From Candidatus Nanopelagicaceae bacterium (GTDB lineage: Bacteria > Actinomycetota > Actinomycetes > Nanopelagicales > Nanopelagicaceae), in NCBI GenBank assembly GCA_947489825.1, contig CANLFL010000018.1, positions 1 through 10,289 of the forward strand: 10,289 nucleotides of DNA, read 5' to 3'. The position numbers were made by a program, and so were the translations under genes. Numbering within the stretch: the first letter of the stretch is position 1; every line of letters starts with the position of its first letter. Shown piece by piece: positions 1 through 7,005 of the stretch. Under the pieces are notes generated by a model. The model saw only the letters and a list, made by a program, of their open reading frames with translations. It had not been told where the DNA came from and did no database searches.

Positions 1-296
1 GCTCCAGGTGTATGAGTCGTGAAAGCAACGGACTTAACAAGATGAGCGATGTTGACGCGGATTGTATGTGTATCAACATAGGGTGCAATCAGGACATCTT
101 TATAGTAATAATTGAGAATTGCCGTAGCGCTCTCACCACTTACGGCGCGCGCCTTCGCTCCTATTTGACTCATTCCAACGCCATGTCCGTAGCCATTGCC
201 GGTGAATTCAAATGTCGGTGGAATTTCAATCGCTTGCGCTGGAACTGCACTTGAAATAAGTGCGGTGATTAAAAGAGCTAGAAAATTCTTAGACAT
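1..296 (-). CDS. Secreted SpoIID/LytB-domain protein (3' end missing)
   Basis: Only the first 98 codons are present; the gene runs off the left edge. Translation from ATG 296 gives a short signal peptide: a lysine near the N-terminus, a hydrophobic run FLALLITALISSAV and a likely cleavage after PAQA (about residue 22). It is followed at about residues 34-47 by GNGYGHGVGMSQIG, the glycine/histidine-rich motif of SpoIID/LytB proteins. SpoIID itself is a peptidoglycan lytic transglycosylase in sporulating bacteria, and LytB is an amidase enhancer; non-sporulating actinobacteria carry secreted relatives of unknown role. The start overlaps the end of the upstream ABC ATPase gene by 8 bp (289-296), so translational coupling is likely; no well-spaced Shine-Dalgarno is visible. 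I infer an exported envelope protein that may act on peptidoglycan. The catalytic region lies outside the window, so enzyme activity cannot be judged. Confidence 0.8.
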   Translation of the reverse strand, partial: MSKNFLALLITALISSAVPAQAIEIPPTFEFTGNGYGHGVGMSQIGAKARAVSGESATAILNYYYKDVLIAPYVDTHTIRVNIAHLVKSVAFTTHTPG

Positions 297-1092
297 CCTC
301 ATCAGAAGATGCGCTCTTTCGTACATGCATATACTCGCGATACGCAGCCAAAATTTCAGCCGGCTTTCCACGAGCCATCATCTTTCCTTTATCTAGCCAG
401 ATGACTTCATTGCAAATATCTTCAATCGTAGCCAGAGCATGGCTGACTAGAATCAGTGCACGATCTTCGGTGCGGAGTTCTTTAATTCGGTTCAGGCTCT
501 TCTGTTTAAAGCGCGCATCACCCGTACTCAGTGCTTCGTCGATAATTAGAATATCCGGCTTGACTGTTGCGGCTACTGAAAATGCCAACCGAGCATACAT
601 ACCCGAGGAATAGGTACGCATGGGAGAGTCAATGGCCTCACCTAGCTCAGAAAATTCTGCAATTTCATCAAACTGATTATCAATCTCTGCGCGCGTCATG
701 CCTGCGGCAAGACCGCCAAGATAAACATTCTCACGTCCTGTAAGGGATGCGTTAAATCCAACACCTAGAGCAAGCAAGGTACTTACAGAACCATAGACTT
801 CAATGCGACCTTGTGATGGAGGGACGATCCCTGAGATAACGCGCATCAGAGATGATTTACCAGCACCGTTTGAGCCGATGATTCCCAACACTGTTCCGTA
901 ATGCACATCGATACTTACATCATCGAGTGCATTGACGGTGCGAGAGAATTTCCCACTTCTACCAAAACTTTTTACTCGTGCTTTAAGCGTAGGCTTTTTA
1001 TCAACAGATGTTGTATATGTCAGTCCGACAGATTGCACGGAGACTGCAATGCTGTGATGCGGGTGGGTGCTAGAGACGGACAGCGAAATCAC
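289..1092 (-). CDS. Polysaccharide ABC transporter ATP-binding protein (Wzt/TagH type)
   Basis: Nucleotide-binding subunit of an ABC exporter for lipid-linked polysaccharide or wall polymer, acting on the cytoplasmic face with the permease encoded just upstream. With the GTG start at 1092 it has 267 residues: Walker A GSNGAGKS (73-80), signature YSSGM (161-165), Walker B ILIIDE (181-186) and H-loop SH (217-218). The insert of about 25 residues before the NALDDVS strand, and the SSGMYARLAFSVA signature region, are typical of the Wzt/TagH/RfbE family. It lacks the long C-terminal sugar-binding domain of some Wzt proteins. The start is uncertain. GTG 1092 has GAGGGAG just upstream and overlaps the permease by 23 bp; GTG 1038 would avoid the overlap but has no ribosome site and trims the first beta strand; TTG 1125 is less likely. 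The downstream SpoIID-like gene overlaps its stop. Confidence 0.92.
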   Translation of the reverse strand: MISLSVSSTHPHHSIAVSVQSVGLTYTTSVDKKPTLKARVKSFGRSGKFSRTVNALDDVSIDVHYGTVLGIIGSNGAGKSSLMRVISGIVPPSQGRIEVYGSVSTLLALGVGFNASLTGRENVYLGGLAAGMTRAEIDNQFDEIAEFSELGEAIDSPMRTYSSGMYARLAFSVAATVKPDILIIDEALSTGDARFKQKSLNRIKELRTEDRALILVSHALATIEDICNEVIWLDKGKMMARGKPAEILAAYREYMHVRKSASSDEDV

Positions 1093-1897
1093 GCTCCCTC
1101 GACAAGAAGAAATATGTACCAACAAAAAATATAAGCGTTGCCCAGGCCAGACTGATCAGGATTGAAGATGAACTTGGAGCCTGGGCATAGACCATTACTT
1201 GTGACCACGCATCTAAGAGATTGAAAATGGGGTTTGCAATCTCGAGAGTACGCATCTTTTCAGAGAGCGCTGACGCTTCATAAAGAATCGGAGAGAGATA
1301 GATCAAACTGCGGGTGATGTAGGGAAGCAGACTTGCTATATCTCTGAAGTACACATTGGTGCATGAGATTGAAATAGCCATTCCTAGCCCCATGAAGACA
1401 CCAAGGAGAAAGATAGGAAGAGCCCAGAGCATCTGCCAGGAATATGGAGCTCCGACGATAGTGCGCACTGCAAAGAAGACTATAAGTGTCGGAATAAATT
1501 TAAAGATTGCAATGACGGAGGCAGATATTGGGAGCATGATGCGAGGAAAGGCGGTATTCATAATCAAGCGCTGTCCTGCTGTAATCGACTTGACTCCCCC
1601 AGTCAAACTATTTGCAATGAGATAGAAGAAAAAGAGGCTAGAAGTCAGATGTACATATCTATTTGCATCACTGGCTCCACCGATAATGTAAATTAAAAGA
1701 AAATAAACACCAGAAAGCAAGAGTGGATTAAGGACAAGCCAGAGTTGTCCGAAGACTGATCCATAGTTCTGTTCGCGTAATTCAGAGCGTGAGAACTCAG
1801 CGATAAAGTGGCGGCGAGACCAGAGTGAGCGAAGGTATTGACGCATTGGGGGCAACCCAGCGCGAAATGGCTCATATACAGTCACAGGAGTACTCAT
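1070..1897 (-). CDS. Polysaccharide ABC transporter permease (ABC-2, Wzm/TagG type)
   Basis: Membrane subunit of the exporter that pairs with the adjacent ATPase to move an undecaprenyl-linked glycan across the cytoplasmic membrane. The 275-residue protein has a cytoplasmic N-terminal amphipathic part with LWSRRHFIAEFSRSELREQNYGS at roughly 25-47 (abridged here in meaning: the family's conserved pre-membrane segment). About six hydrophobic segments follow, at roughly 52-74, 84-100, 119-145, 155-180, 188-206 and 243-265. A short charged tail RERDFAVRL is typical of ABC-2 polysaccharide permeases. ATG 1897 is chosen because it lies 11 bp after the glycosyltransferase stop and gives the usual family N-terminus; an in-frame ATG at 1966 would overlap that gene by 58 bp. 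An AAGG lies about 13 bases upstream, so ribosome binding looks weak and coupling to the upstream gene is likely. The transported polymer cannot be read from the sequence. Confidence 0.92.
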   Translation of the reverse strand: MSTPVTVYEPFRAGLPPMRQYLRSLWSRRHFIAEFSRSELREQNYGSVFGQLWLVLNPLLLSGVYFLLIYIIGGASDANRYVHLTSSLFFFYLIANSLTGGVKSITAGQRLIMNTAFPRIMLPISASVIAIFKFIPTLIVFFAVRTIVGAPYSWQMLWALPIFLLGVFMGLGMAISISCTNVYFRDIASLLPYITRSLIYLSPILYEASALSEKMRTLEIANPIFNLLDAWSQVMVYAQAPSSSSILISLAWATLIFFVGTYFFLSRERDFAVRL

Positions 1898-1908
1898 ATG
1901 AGTGAAGG

Positions 1909-2907
1909 TTACCTTAGAGAGTCTGGAACTAGCTTTCGTGGCGAGGTAAGGAAGCCAAGTCCCCACGAAAAGTGCATCGTTGGAAGAATAAAGACGAGAA
2001 GCGGATAGTGAGCCAGATTCTTTGAGATGAAGAGTGGGGTGATTGCAATAAATGTGATGTAGGTAGCAGCCGGTAGATAGAGAGATGGATCTAAGATACT
2101 CCCGGCCACAAGTGAGAGCGCAGTACCAATCAGAGCAAGTGGTGGCGCTAAATATCTGTAATTAATTGTTTGCGGATATTTGCGAGCTATCACTCGACGC
2201 CATCTTCCATATTCATAATATTGCTTAGCTAATTTTCTAAAATTAGAACGTGGGCGATATGTCACGTGAAGTCTAGGATCAAAGTAAATTGTCCCACCAT
2301 CTTCTCGAAGTCTGTAGTTAAGCTCCCAATCTTGGGCACGGATAAATCGTTCATCAAATCCGCCTACATCAACAACAGCTTGCCGGATAAATGCTCCAAG
2401 ATAGACAGTGTCTACAAATCCTGCCTTACCACCGGTATGAAATCTAGATCCGCCAACACCAAATGGGCTGCACATTGCCGCAGCGACCGCACTTTCAAAG
2501 AATGTAATCCCTTCAGCGCCCATTACGCCACCGACATTGACTGCACCAGATTCGTGAAGTATTTCGACTACTAATTGGAGATAGTTATTTGGAATCTCTG
2601 CATGAGCATCAACGCGCACTACGACATCTTGAGTTGACGCGTTAAGAGCAATATTAAGTCCGGCGGCAGTTCGACCTGAAGGATTTTCAACAAGGATCAC
2701 TCGCGCATCTTCTGCGGCAAGAGAGCGTGCAATCTCATTTGTGGAATCTCGTGAGGGGCCAAGTGCCAAAATGACTTCGAACTTTCCCAGATAATTCTGA
2801 GAGAGTATGGCTCGTATTGAATCTTCTAAGTGCGCCTGCTCATTAAGCACAGGCAAAATCACGCTAATGCCTGGTGAGGCAGGTAACGAGGCGTTCGGCG
2901 ATGTCAT
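1909..2907 (-). CDS. Family 2 glycosyltransferase (ExoA-like), membrane-anchored
   Basis: Inverting GT2 glycosyltransferase likely to add a sugar to a growing envelope glycan on the cytoplasmic side of the membrane. The 332-residue protein starts with the GT-A fold: SVILPVLNEQAHLEDSI (15-31), a nucleotide-sugar binding region with GPSRDST (50-56), and the metal-binding DXD-type motif as VRVDAHAEIP (D100, H102). The acceptor/catalytic region follows as GGFDERFIRAQDWELNYRLR (182-201), with D193 and E195 in the place of the ED motif. The C-terminal part holds two or three membrane segments (about 252-272, 277-295, 300-320). This layout resembles ExoA of succinoglycan synthesis and many actinobacterial wall glycosyltransferases; the donor sugar is unknown. 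It is the first gene of the minus-strand envelope operon. ATG 2907 has GAGGTG a few bases upstream. Its neighbours (ABC exporter, LCP ligase, Ugd) support a wall-polymer role. Confidence 0.9.
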   Translation of the reverse strand: MTSPNASLPASPGISVILPVLNEQAHLEDSIRAILSQNYLGKFEVILALGPSRDSTNEIARSLAAEDARVILVENPSGRTAAGLNIALNASTQDVVVRVDAHAEIPNNYLQLVVEILHESGAVNVGGVMGAEGITFFESAVAAAMCSPFGVGGSRFHTGGKAGFVDTVYLGAFIRQAVVDVGGFDERFIRAQDWELNYRLREDGGTIYFDPRLHVTYRPRSNFRKLAKQYYEYGRWRRVIARKYPQTINYRYLAPPLALIGTALSLVAGSILDPSLYLPAATYITFIAITPLFISKNLAHYPLLVFILPTMHFSWGLGFLTSPRKLVPDSLR

Positions 2908-2943
2908 AACACCTCTACGCTATCGCCCAAGTAGTCTTACGCC
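2908..2943. promoter_or_regulatory. Divergent promoter region between GT2 operon and LCP gene
   Basis: These 36 bp must hold the start signals for both strands unless promoters lie in coding sequence. For the plus strand, TAGTCT (2932-2937) fits the -10 pattern TANNNT and ends 6 bases before the GTG start of the LCP gene, which has no Shine-Dalgarno; a leaderless mRNA is suggested. For the minus strand, TAGCGT (2917-2922 read in reverse) is a -10-like hexamer 9 bases before ATG 2907, and GAGGTG overlaps the same short leader. No convincing -35 hexamer is visible for either. TANNNT is a loose pattern, so this is inference from position. Confidence 0.4.
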
Positions 2944-4056
2944 GTGAAATCAACACGAGCTATACGGATAATTACCTCACTCTCCGTTGCTATCGTGCTC
3001 GTTTCTTCCGTATCTTCCTTTGGGCTTGGACAAGTCAGCAGTTCGATTGCCCGTATCAATGTCTTTGATTCACTCGACGATCGACCAGAGAAGACTTCTA
3101 AAGCGGAGAATTATCTCCTTGTTGGCTCGGATACGCGAGAAGGTCTGACTAAAGAGCAGATGCGTGCACTTCGCGTGGGCTCTACCGCAACTGCAGCTGG
3201 TGGTCGCTCTGACACCATGCTCTTGATTCACTTAAGTAAATCACGTGATCGCGCTTACATCATCTCTCTTCCACGGGATAGCTTGGTAACAATTCCGGAG
3301 CACATCAGCAGTAGCGATCAGAAAACTATGGTCTCTGCGCGCCTTGGAAAATTGAATTCTGCTTTCTCATACGGTGGTGCACCACTTCTTATTGAAACAA
3401 TTGAACTTGCAACCTCGATCAAGATTGATCATTATGTTGAGGTCAGCTTTGCCGGTTTTGCAGGAATCGTTGATGCACTCGGTGGTATTGAGGTTTGTAC
3501 CAAGGTAAATATTGACGATCCACAAAGTCACTTAGTGTTAAGTGCTGGAGTCCATACACTCGATGGTATTGAGTCTCTCAAGTATGTTCGAACTAGAGAC
3601 TTCGATGGCCGTGGAGATATTGGACGTATGGCGAGGCAGCAACAATTTATGAGTGCGGTCATGCGCAAGGCAACTAGTAGTGGAACTCTCTTAAATCCAT
3701 TTAAGTTAAAGAACTTCATTAACGCTTCACTTGCTAGCGTTAAGTTAGACGCTGGGCTAGCACCAAATGATTTATTGACGCTGGCAAAACAGATGAAGAA
3801 CCTCTCTTCTGGAAATGTGCGCACTCTCACTGTTCCACTCTCTAATGCAAATGGTCGATATGACGGGTTATCAGTGGTGATTTGGGATGAAGTGCTGGGC
3901 GCGGATTTGTGGACACGCGTTAGAGATGACCTTCCTCTCGTTGATGAAGTCACCCCGACACCAACTGCCAGCGCTTCAGCAAAACCTACGCCAGTAATCG
4001 TCGATAAATTTAAGACTCGCACCGCGGATGAAAATCCATGCGGGGAGATTAAATAG
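2944..4056 (+). CDS. LytR-CpsA-Psr (LCP) family glycopolymer ligase
   Basis: LCP proteins transfer undecaprenyl-pyrophosphate-linked wall polymers onto peptidoglycan (or arabinogalactan to peptidoglycan in mycobacteria) on the outer face of the membrane. The 370-residue protein has an N-terminal membrane anchor (about 8-29) and the LCP domain from about 55 to 240. Visible motifs are NYLLVGSDTR (56-65), GGRSDTM (86-92), ISLPRDS (107-113), KLNSAFSYGG (136-145), the segment DGIESLKYVRTR (207-218) and GDIGRMARQQ (224-233). D63, R65, R88, D90, R111, R216 and R218 match the polyphosphate- and metal-binding residues of the family. A low-complexity linker TPTPTASASAKPTP (338-350 region) leads to a short tail holding one cysteine (C366). 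The start is GTG 2944, chosen because it gives the anchor helix directly. It is followed after 22 bp by ugd. Confidence 0.95.
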   Translation: MKSTRAIRIITSLSVAIVLVSSVSSFGLGQVSSSIARINVFDSLDDRPEKTSKAENYLLVGSDTREGLTKEQMRALRVGSTATAAGGRSDTMLLIHLSKSRDRAYIISLPRDSLVTIPEHISSSDQKTMVSARLGKLNSAFSYGGAPLLIETIELATSIKIDHYVEVSFAGFAGIVDALGGIEVCTKVNIDDPQSHLVLSAGVHTLDGIESLKYVRTRDFDGRGDIGRMARQQQFMSAVMRKATSSGTLLNPFKLKNFINASLASVKLDAGLAPNDLLTLAKQMKNLSSGNVRTLTVPLSNANGRYDGLSVVIWDEVLGADLWTRVRDDLPLVDEVTPTPTASASAKPTPVIVDKFKTRTADENPCGEIK

Positions 4057-4065
4057 TTCTTGCCT

Positions 4066-4071
4066 TAGACT
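4066..4071 (+). promoter_or_regulatory. Possible -10 element for ugd (leaderless start)
   Basis: In the 22-bp gap between the LCP stop and the ugd ATG, the hexamer TAGACT fits TANNNT and ends 7 bases before ATG 4079. No Shine-Dalgarno precedes the ATG (the bases are CGCACCC). This suggests that ugd may have its own leaderless transcript besides read-through from the LCP gene. No clear -35 is seen, and the last bases of the LCP gene would have to supply it. Confidence 0.3.
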
Positions 4072-4078
4072 CGCACCC

Positions 4079-5389
4079 ATGACGCTCAAGCTCTCAGTAA
4101 TAGGTTGTGGCTATCTTGGAGCTACCCATGCAGCATGTATGTCCTCTCTTGGTTTTGAGGTTGTCGGAATTGATACCGACCAATCCAAAGTAGATTTGCT
4201 GCAGAGCGGGCGACTTCCATTCTATGAACCAGGACTCGACACACTCCTTGCAGCGGAGATGAAAACGGGTCGCCTCTCATTTACTACCGATTTTTCCGCT
4301 GTAGCAGATGCCGATGTCCACTTTATTTGTGTTGGAACTCCCCAAAGTAAAGATGGTTTAGCTGCTGATCTGACGTATGTGAAATCTTCGGTAGCGGCAA
4401 TTGCACCGCACCTTAAAGATGGATCACTTGTCGTTGGAAAATCAACAGTGCCAGTGGGAACTGCGCAAATGTTACGCGAGCAATTAGCTAAGGATGCTCC
4501 ACATGCTGATCTTGCGTGGAATCCGGAATTCCTGCGTGAAGGTTTTGCAGTCGAAGATACTTTAACTCCCAATCGATTAGTCATCGGAGTTGCAAATGAT
4601 CGAGCAGAAGAAATTCTTAAGGAGGTCTATAAGCCAGTGATTGCACTTGGCACGCCTTGGATTCGAGCAGACCTTCCTACTGCAGAACTTGTGAAAGTTG
4701 CTGCAAACTCGTTTCTAGCTACAAAAATTTCATTTATCAATGCAATGGCAGAGGTGTGTGAAGCCGCGGGGGGCGATGTCACCGTGCTTGCTACAGCTAT
4801 TGGATATGACCCACGTATCGGTAGTCGCTTCCTTCAGGCTGGTATCGGTTTTGGTGGAGGCTGTCTTCCTAAAGATATCCGTGCATTTATGGCGCGTGCG
4901 CAAGAACTTGGCGCAGATCAAGCCCTTGAATTCCTGCGAGAGATTGATGCTATCAACATGAGAGCCCGCCAGCGTGTGATCGATGTAGTGCGTGCAGATC
5001 TATCTGAGGACCTGACCCAATATAAAATTGCAGTACTTGGTGCAACATTTAAGCCTGATAGTGATGACGTTCGAGATTCCCCAGCTCTTGACATTGCAGC
5101 TCAACTTCAAGCAGCAGGTGCTGCAGTAGTAGTACATGATCCAAAGGGAATCGAACCCGCACGTAAGCGCTTTCCACATCTAGATTATGCAGAACGTGTA
5201 GCCGATGCGGTCAAGGATGCAGATGCAATCTTGCACTTAACTGAGTGGAAGGAATATCGTGAGTTAGATCCATCTGTAATCGGTCAGCTTGTTAAATCTA
5301 AATTCCTCATCGATGGACGAAATGCGCTCGATCGCGATAAGTGGCGCAAAGCCGGTTGGCGCGTGCACGCACTTGGCCGCTCAGATTAA
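4079..5389 (+). CDS. ugd: UDP-glucose 6-dehydrogenase
   Basis: Oxidises UDP-glucose to UDP-glucuronate with two NAD+, in the cytoplasm; UDP-glucuronate feeds uronic-acid or pentose units of envelope glycans. With ATG 4079 the protein has 436 residues, normal for the family. The N-terminal NAD-binding domain shows SVIGCGYLGATHAA (6-19) and the acidic residue after the second strand (VVGIDTD, 28-34). The central part has KSTVPVGT (121-128), NPEFLREG (148-155) and K206 in ELVKVAANSF. The catalytic cysteine is C262 in GFGGGCLPKD (258-267). The UDP-binding C-terminal domain has GATFKPDSDDVRDSPA (321-336). UDP-N-acetylmannosamine dehydrogenase is a related alternative, but NPEFLREG and the overall length favour Ugd. 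An upstream in-frame start at 4028 would overlap the LCP gene and adds residues unlike the family. Its end lies 6 bp from the convergent purE stop. Confidence 0.93.
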   Translation: MTLKLSVIGCGYLGATHAACMSSLGFEVVGIDTDQSKVDLLQSGRLPFYEPGLDTLLAAEMKTGRLSFTTDFSAVADADVHFICVGTPQSKDGLAADLTYVKSSVAAIAPHLKDGSLVVGKSTVPVGTAQMLREQLAKDAPHADLAWNPEFLREGFAVEDTLTPNRLVIGVANDRAEEILKEVYKPVIALGTPWIRADLPTAELVKVAANSFLATKISFINAMAEVCEAAGGDVTVLATAIGYDPRIGSRFLQAGIGFGGGCLPKDIRAFMARAQELGADQALEFLREIDAINMRARQRVIDVVRADLSEDLTQYKIAVLGATFKPDSDDVRDSPALDIAAQLQAAGAAVVVHDPKGIEPARKRFPHLDYAERVADAVKDADAILHLTEWKEYRELDPSVIGQLVKSKFLIDGRNALDRDKWRKAGWRVHALGRSD

Positions 5390-5395
5390 TTCAAT

Positions 5396-5896
5396 CTAGA
5401 ACCCCGTTTTCTTCTTTGCGGTGAGGTTGGCACCTTTCGCCTTTGCCTCAGCATTAATCTCTTGTAACCCTTGCTCGACCTTTGCAGCTATCGCACTATC
5501 TGCAACACCTAAAATTCTGGCAGCAAGCAACGCTGCATTCTTAGCATTTCCGATTCCAACAGTTGCAACAGGAATGCCTGTCGGCATCTGAACAATGGAG
5601 AGAAGCGAATCCATTCCATCTAAGTTCTTTAGTGGCACCGGTACTCCGATGACAGGAAGTGAAGTAAGGGATGCCACCATTCCAGGTAAGTGTGCGGCTC
5701 CGCCAGCTCCGGCAATAATTACCTTAAACCCTGCAGCTACAGCACCTTGAGCGAATGTAACCATCTCGGTCGGCATGCGATGTGCACTAATAACATCTGC
5801 AGTGTACGTAATTCCAAGTGAGTCAAGAATTGTGGCAGCCTCACTCATTACCGGCCAATCAGAATCTGATCCCATGATGATTGCAACATCACTCAT
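5396..5896 (-). CDS. purE: N5-carboxyaminoimidazole ribonucleotide mutase
   Basis: Class I PurE moves the carboxyl group of N5-CAIR to give CAIR in de novo purine synthesis, using the product of PurK encoded just upstream. The 166-residue protein carries the family motifs [10 protein letters not shown] (8-17), SAHRMP (37-42), the glycine-rich [12 protein letters not shown] (62-73), GVPVP (84-88) and [11 protein letters not shown] (103-113). The conserved histidine is H39 (SAHR). The start ATG 5896 overlaps the purK stop by 8 bp (5889-5896) and is preceded by GGAGAG at 5901-5906, so the two genes are translationally coupled; an upstream in-frame start at 5908 is less suitable. A lysine-rich tail (KAKG...KKKTGF) ends the protein. 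Presence of PurK argues for the mutase rather than the class II AIR carboxylase. Confidence 0.97.
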   Translation of the reverse strand: MSDVAIIMGSDSDWPVMSEAATILDSLGITYTADVISAHRMPTEMVTFAQGAVAAGFKVIIAGAGGAAHLPGMVASLTSLPVIGVPVPLKNLDGMDSLLSIVQMPTGIPVATVGIGNAKNAALLAARILGVADSAIAAKVEQGLQEINAEAKAKGANLTAKKKTGF

Positions 5897-7001
5897 CGAT
5901 CTCTCCACTCATGTAGTCACGGGCATGCACAATTAACTCCTCTAAGTGTAGAAGATCTCCGCCCACTGCATTGACATGTCCAATCTTTCGACCGGGGCGC
6001 ACTTCTTTCATATATTGATGCACCTTGAGCTCTGGATTGCGGGCCATGAGGTGGAGATAGGGGCGATACATGTCGCTCTTATCGCCACCAAGAATATTTC
6101 CCATCACCGCAAAGGCTGCGGTCATTGATGGATCGCCCAAGGGGAGATCTAGTATCGCACGTAGGTGTTGTTCGAATTGGCTCGTCACTGATCCTTCAAT
6201 CGTCCAATGACCGGAATTATGTGGTCGCATAGCGAGTTCATTAATGAATAGCTGATCACCTTTAACAAACATCTCGACAGCCATGACTCCGACAAGACCT
6301 ACGCGTTCAGCAATCGTTAACGCCAGCGCAGATGCTTTTCCGGATAGGGCTGAAGAGACAGTGGCCGCAGGTGTAACGGTGCGAGTGCAAATTCCATTTT
6401 CTTGAATCGTCTGAGTGGGTGCCCACGTGCTTGCTTGGCCATGTGGTGAGCGTGCAACCATGACTGCAATTTCGGAATCAAAATCGACAAGCTCCTCGAT
6501 GAGAAGGTGAGGGTTGATTGCGATGACTTCCTTAAGTAGATCGCGGTTGGAAATCTTCCAGACTCCTCGACCGTCATACCCTCCCGATATGGCCTTTGCA
6601 ATTACTGGAAAGGATGTGATCTCTTCTTCGTCAGTAATGAGCTGCCACTTGGGTGAGGGAAGATCGCTAAGAATCTTCCTCATCTCGCCCTTATTTTGTG
6701 AATAAATAAAGGCTGAAGAAGGTGGGTAGACGCGTATTCCTTCTGCCTCTAAACCTTTAATGACTGAGAGCGGAACAAGTTCATGCTCAAAGGTAATGAC
6801 ATCGCAATCTCTTGCAAATTTCAAAACTTCTTTGAGGTCGCGAAAATCTCCAACCACATGATCACAAATCTGTGCAGCACTATCGCTCTTATCTTGTGCG
6901 AAGAGTTTGAGAGTGACACCTAGTGCAATAGCCGGGGCTACCGTCATGCGTGCCAATTGGCCTGCGCCGATAATTCCAACGACTGGGAAGGGGTTTCTCA
7001 C
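5889..7001 (-). CDS. purK: N5-carboxyaminoimidazole ribonucleotide synthase
   Basis: ATP-grasp enzyme that makes N5-CAIR from AIR, bicarbonate and ATP in purine synthesis. With GTG 7001 the protein has 370 residues, the usual length. It begins with the N-terminal Rossmann-like strand [13 protein letters not shown] (7-19). The ATP-grasp core shows ITFEHE (69-74), [15 protein letters not shown] (132-146) and LLIEELV (166-172), then metal and ligand residues in [18 protein letters not shown] (253-270). The C-terminal [10 protein letters not shown] (335-344) is typical. GTG 7001 is chosen because it lies 4 bp after the birA stop and directly precedes the first strand; starting at 7049 would overlap birA by 44 bp. 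Ribosome-binding sequence is weak, so coupling to birA is likely. The stop overlaps the purE start by 8 bp. Confidence 0.96.
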   Translation of the reverse strand: MRNPFPVVGIIGAGQLARMTVAPAIALGVTLKLFAQDKSDSAAQICDHVVGDFRDLKEVLKFARDCDVITFEHELVPLSVIKGLEAEGIRVYPPSSAFIYSQNKGEMRKILSDLPSPKWQLITDEEEITSFPVIAKAISGGYDGRGVWKISNRDLLKEVIAINPHLLIEELVDFDSEIAVMVARSPHGQASTWAPTQTIQENGICTRTVTPAATVSSALSGKASALALTIAERVGLVGVMAVEMFVKGDQLFINELAMRPHNSGHWTIEGSVTSQFEQHLRAILDLPLGDPSMTAAFAVMGNILGGDKSDMYRPYLHLMARNPELKVHQYMKEVRPGRKIGHVNAVGGDLLHLEELIVHARDYMSGEIDE

Positions 7002-7005
7002 TGGC

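Noticed and set aside
1905..1915. Inverted repeat AAGGT-T-ACCTT at the glycosyltransferase/permease junction
   Set aside because: Five-base arms with a single central base cannot form a hairpin and overlap the stop codon and weak ribosome site; chance is the simpler reading.
3528..4022. Open frame of 164 codons on the minus strand
   Set aside because: It lies wholly inside the LCP gene on the opposite strand, has no recognisable motif and its composition mirrors the real gene. The LCP frame has clear family motifs throughout.
5361..5370. Perfect 10-bp palindrome GCGTGCACGC near the end of ugd
   Set aside because: It falls in codons for the conserved WRVHALG end of the protein, has no loop and no T-run on either side, so a terminator is unlikely; one such palindrome can occur by chance.
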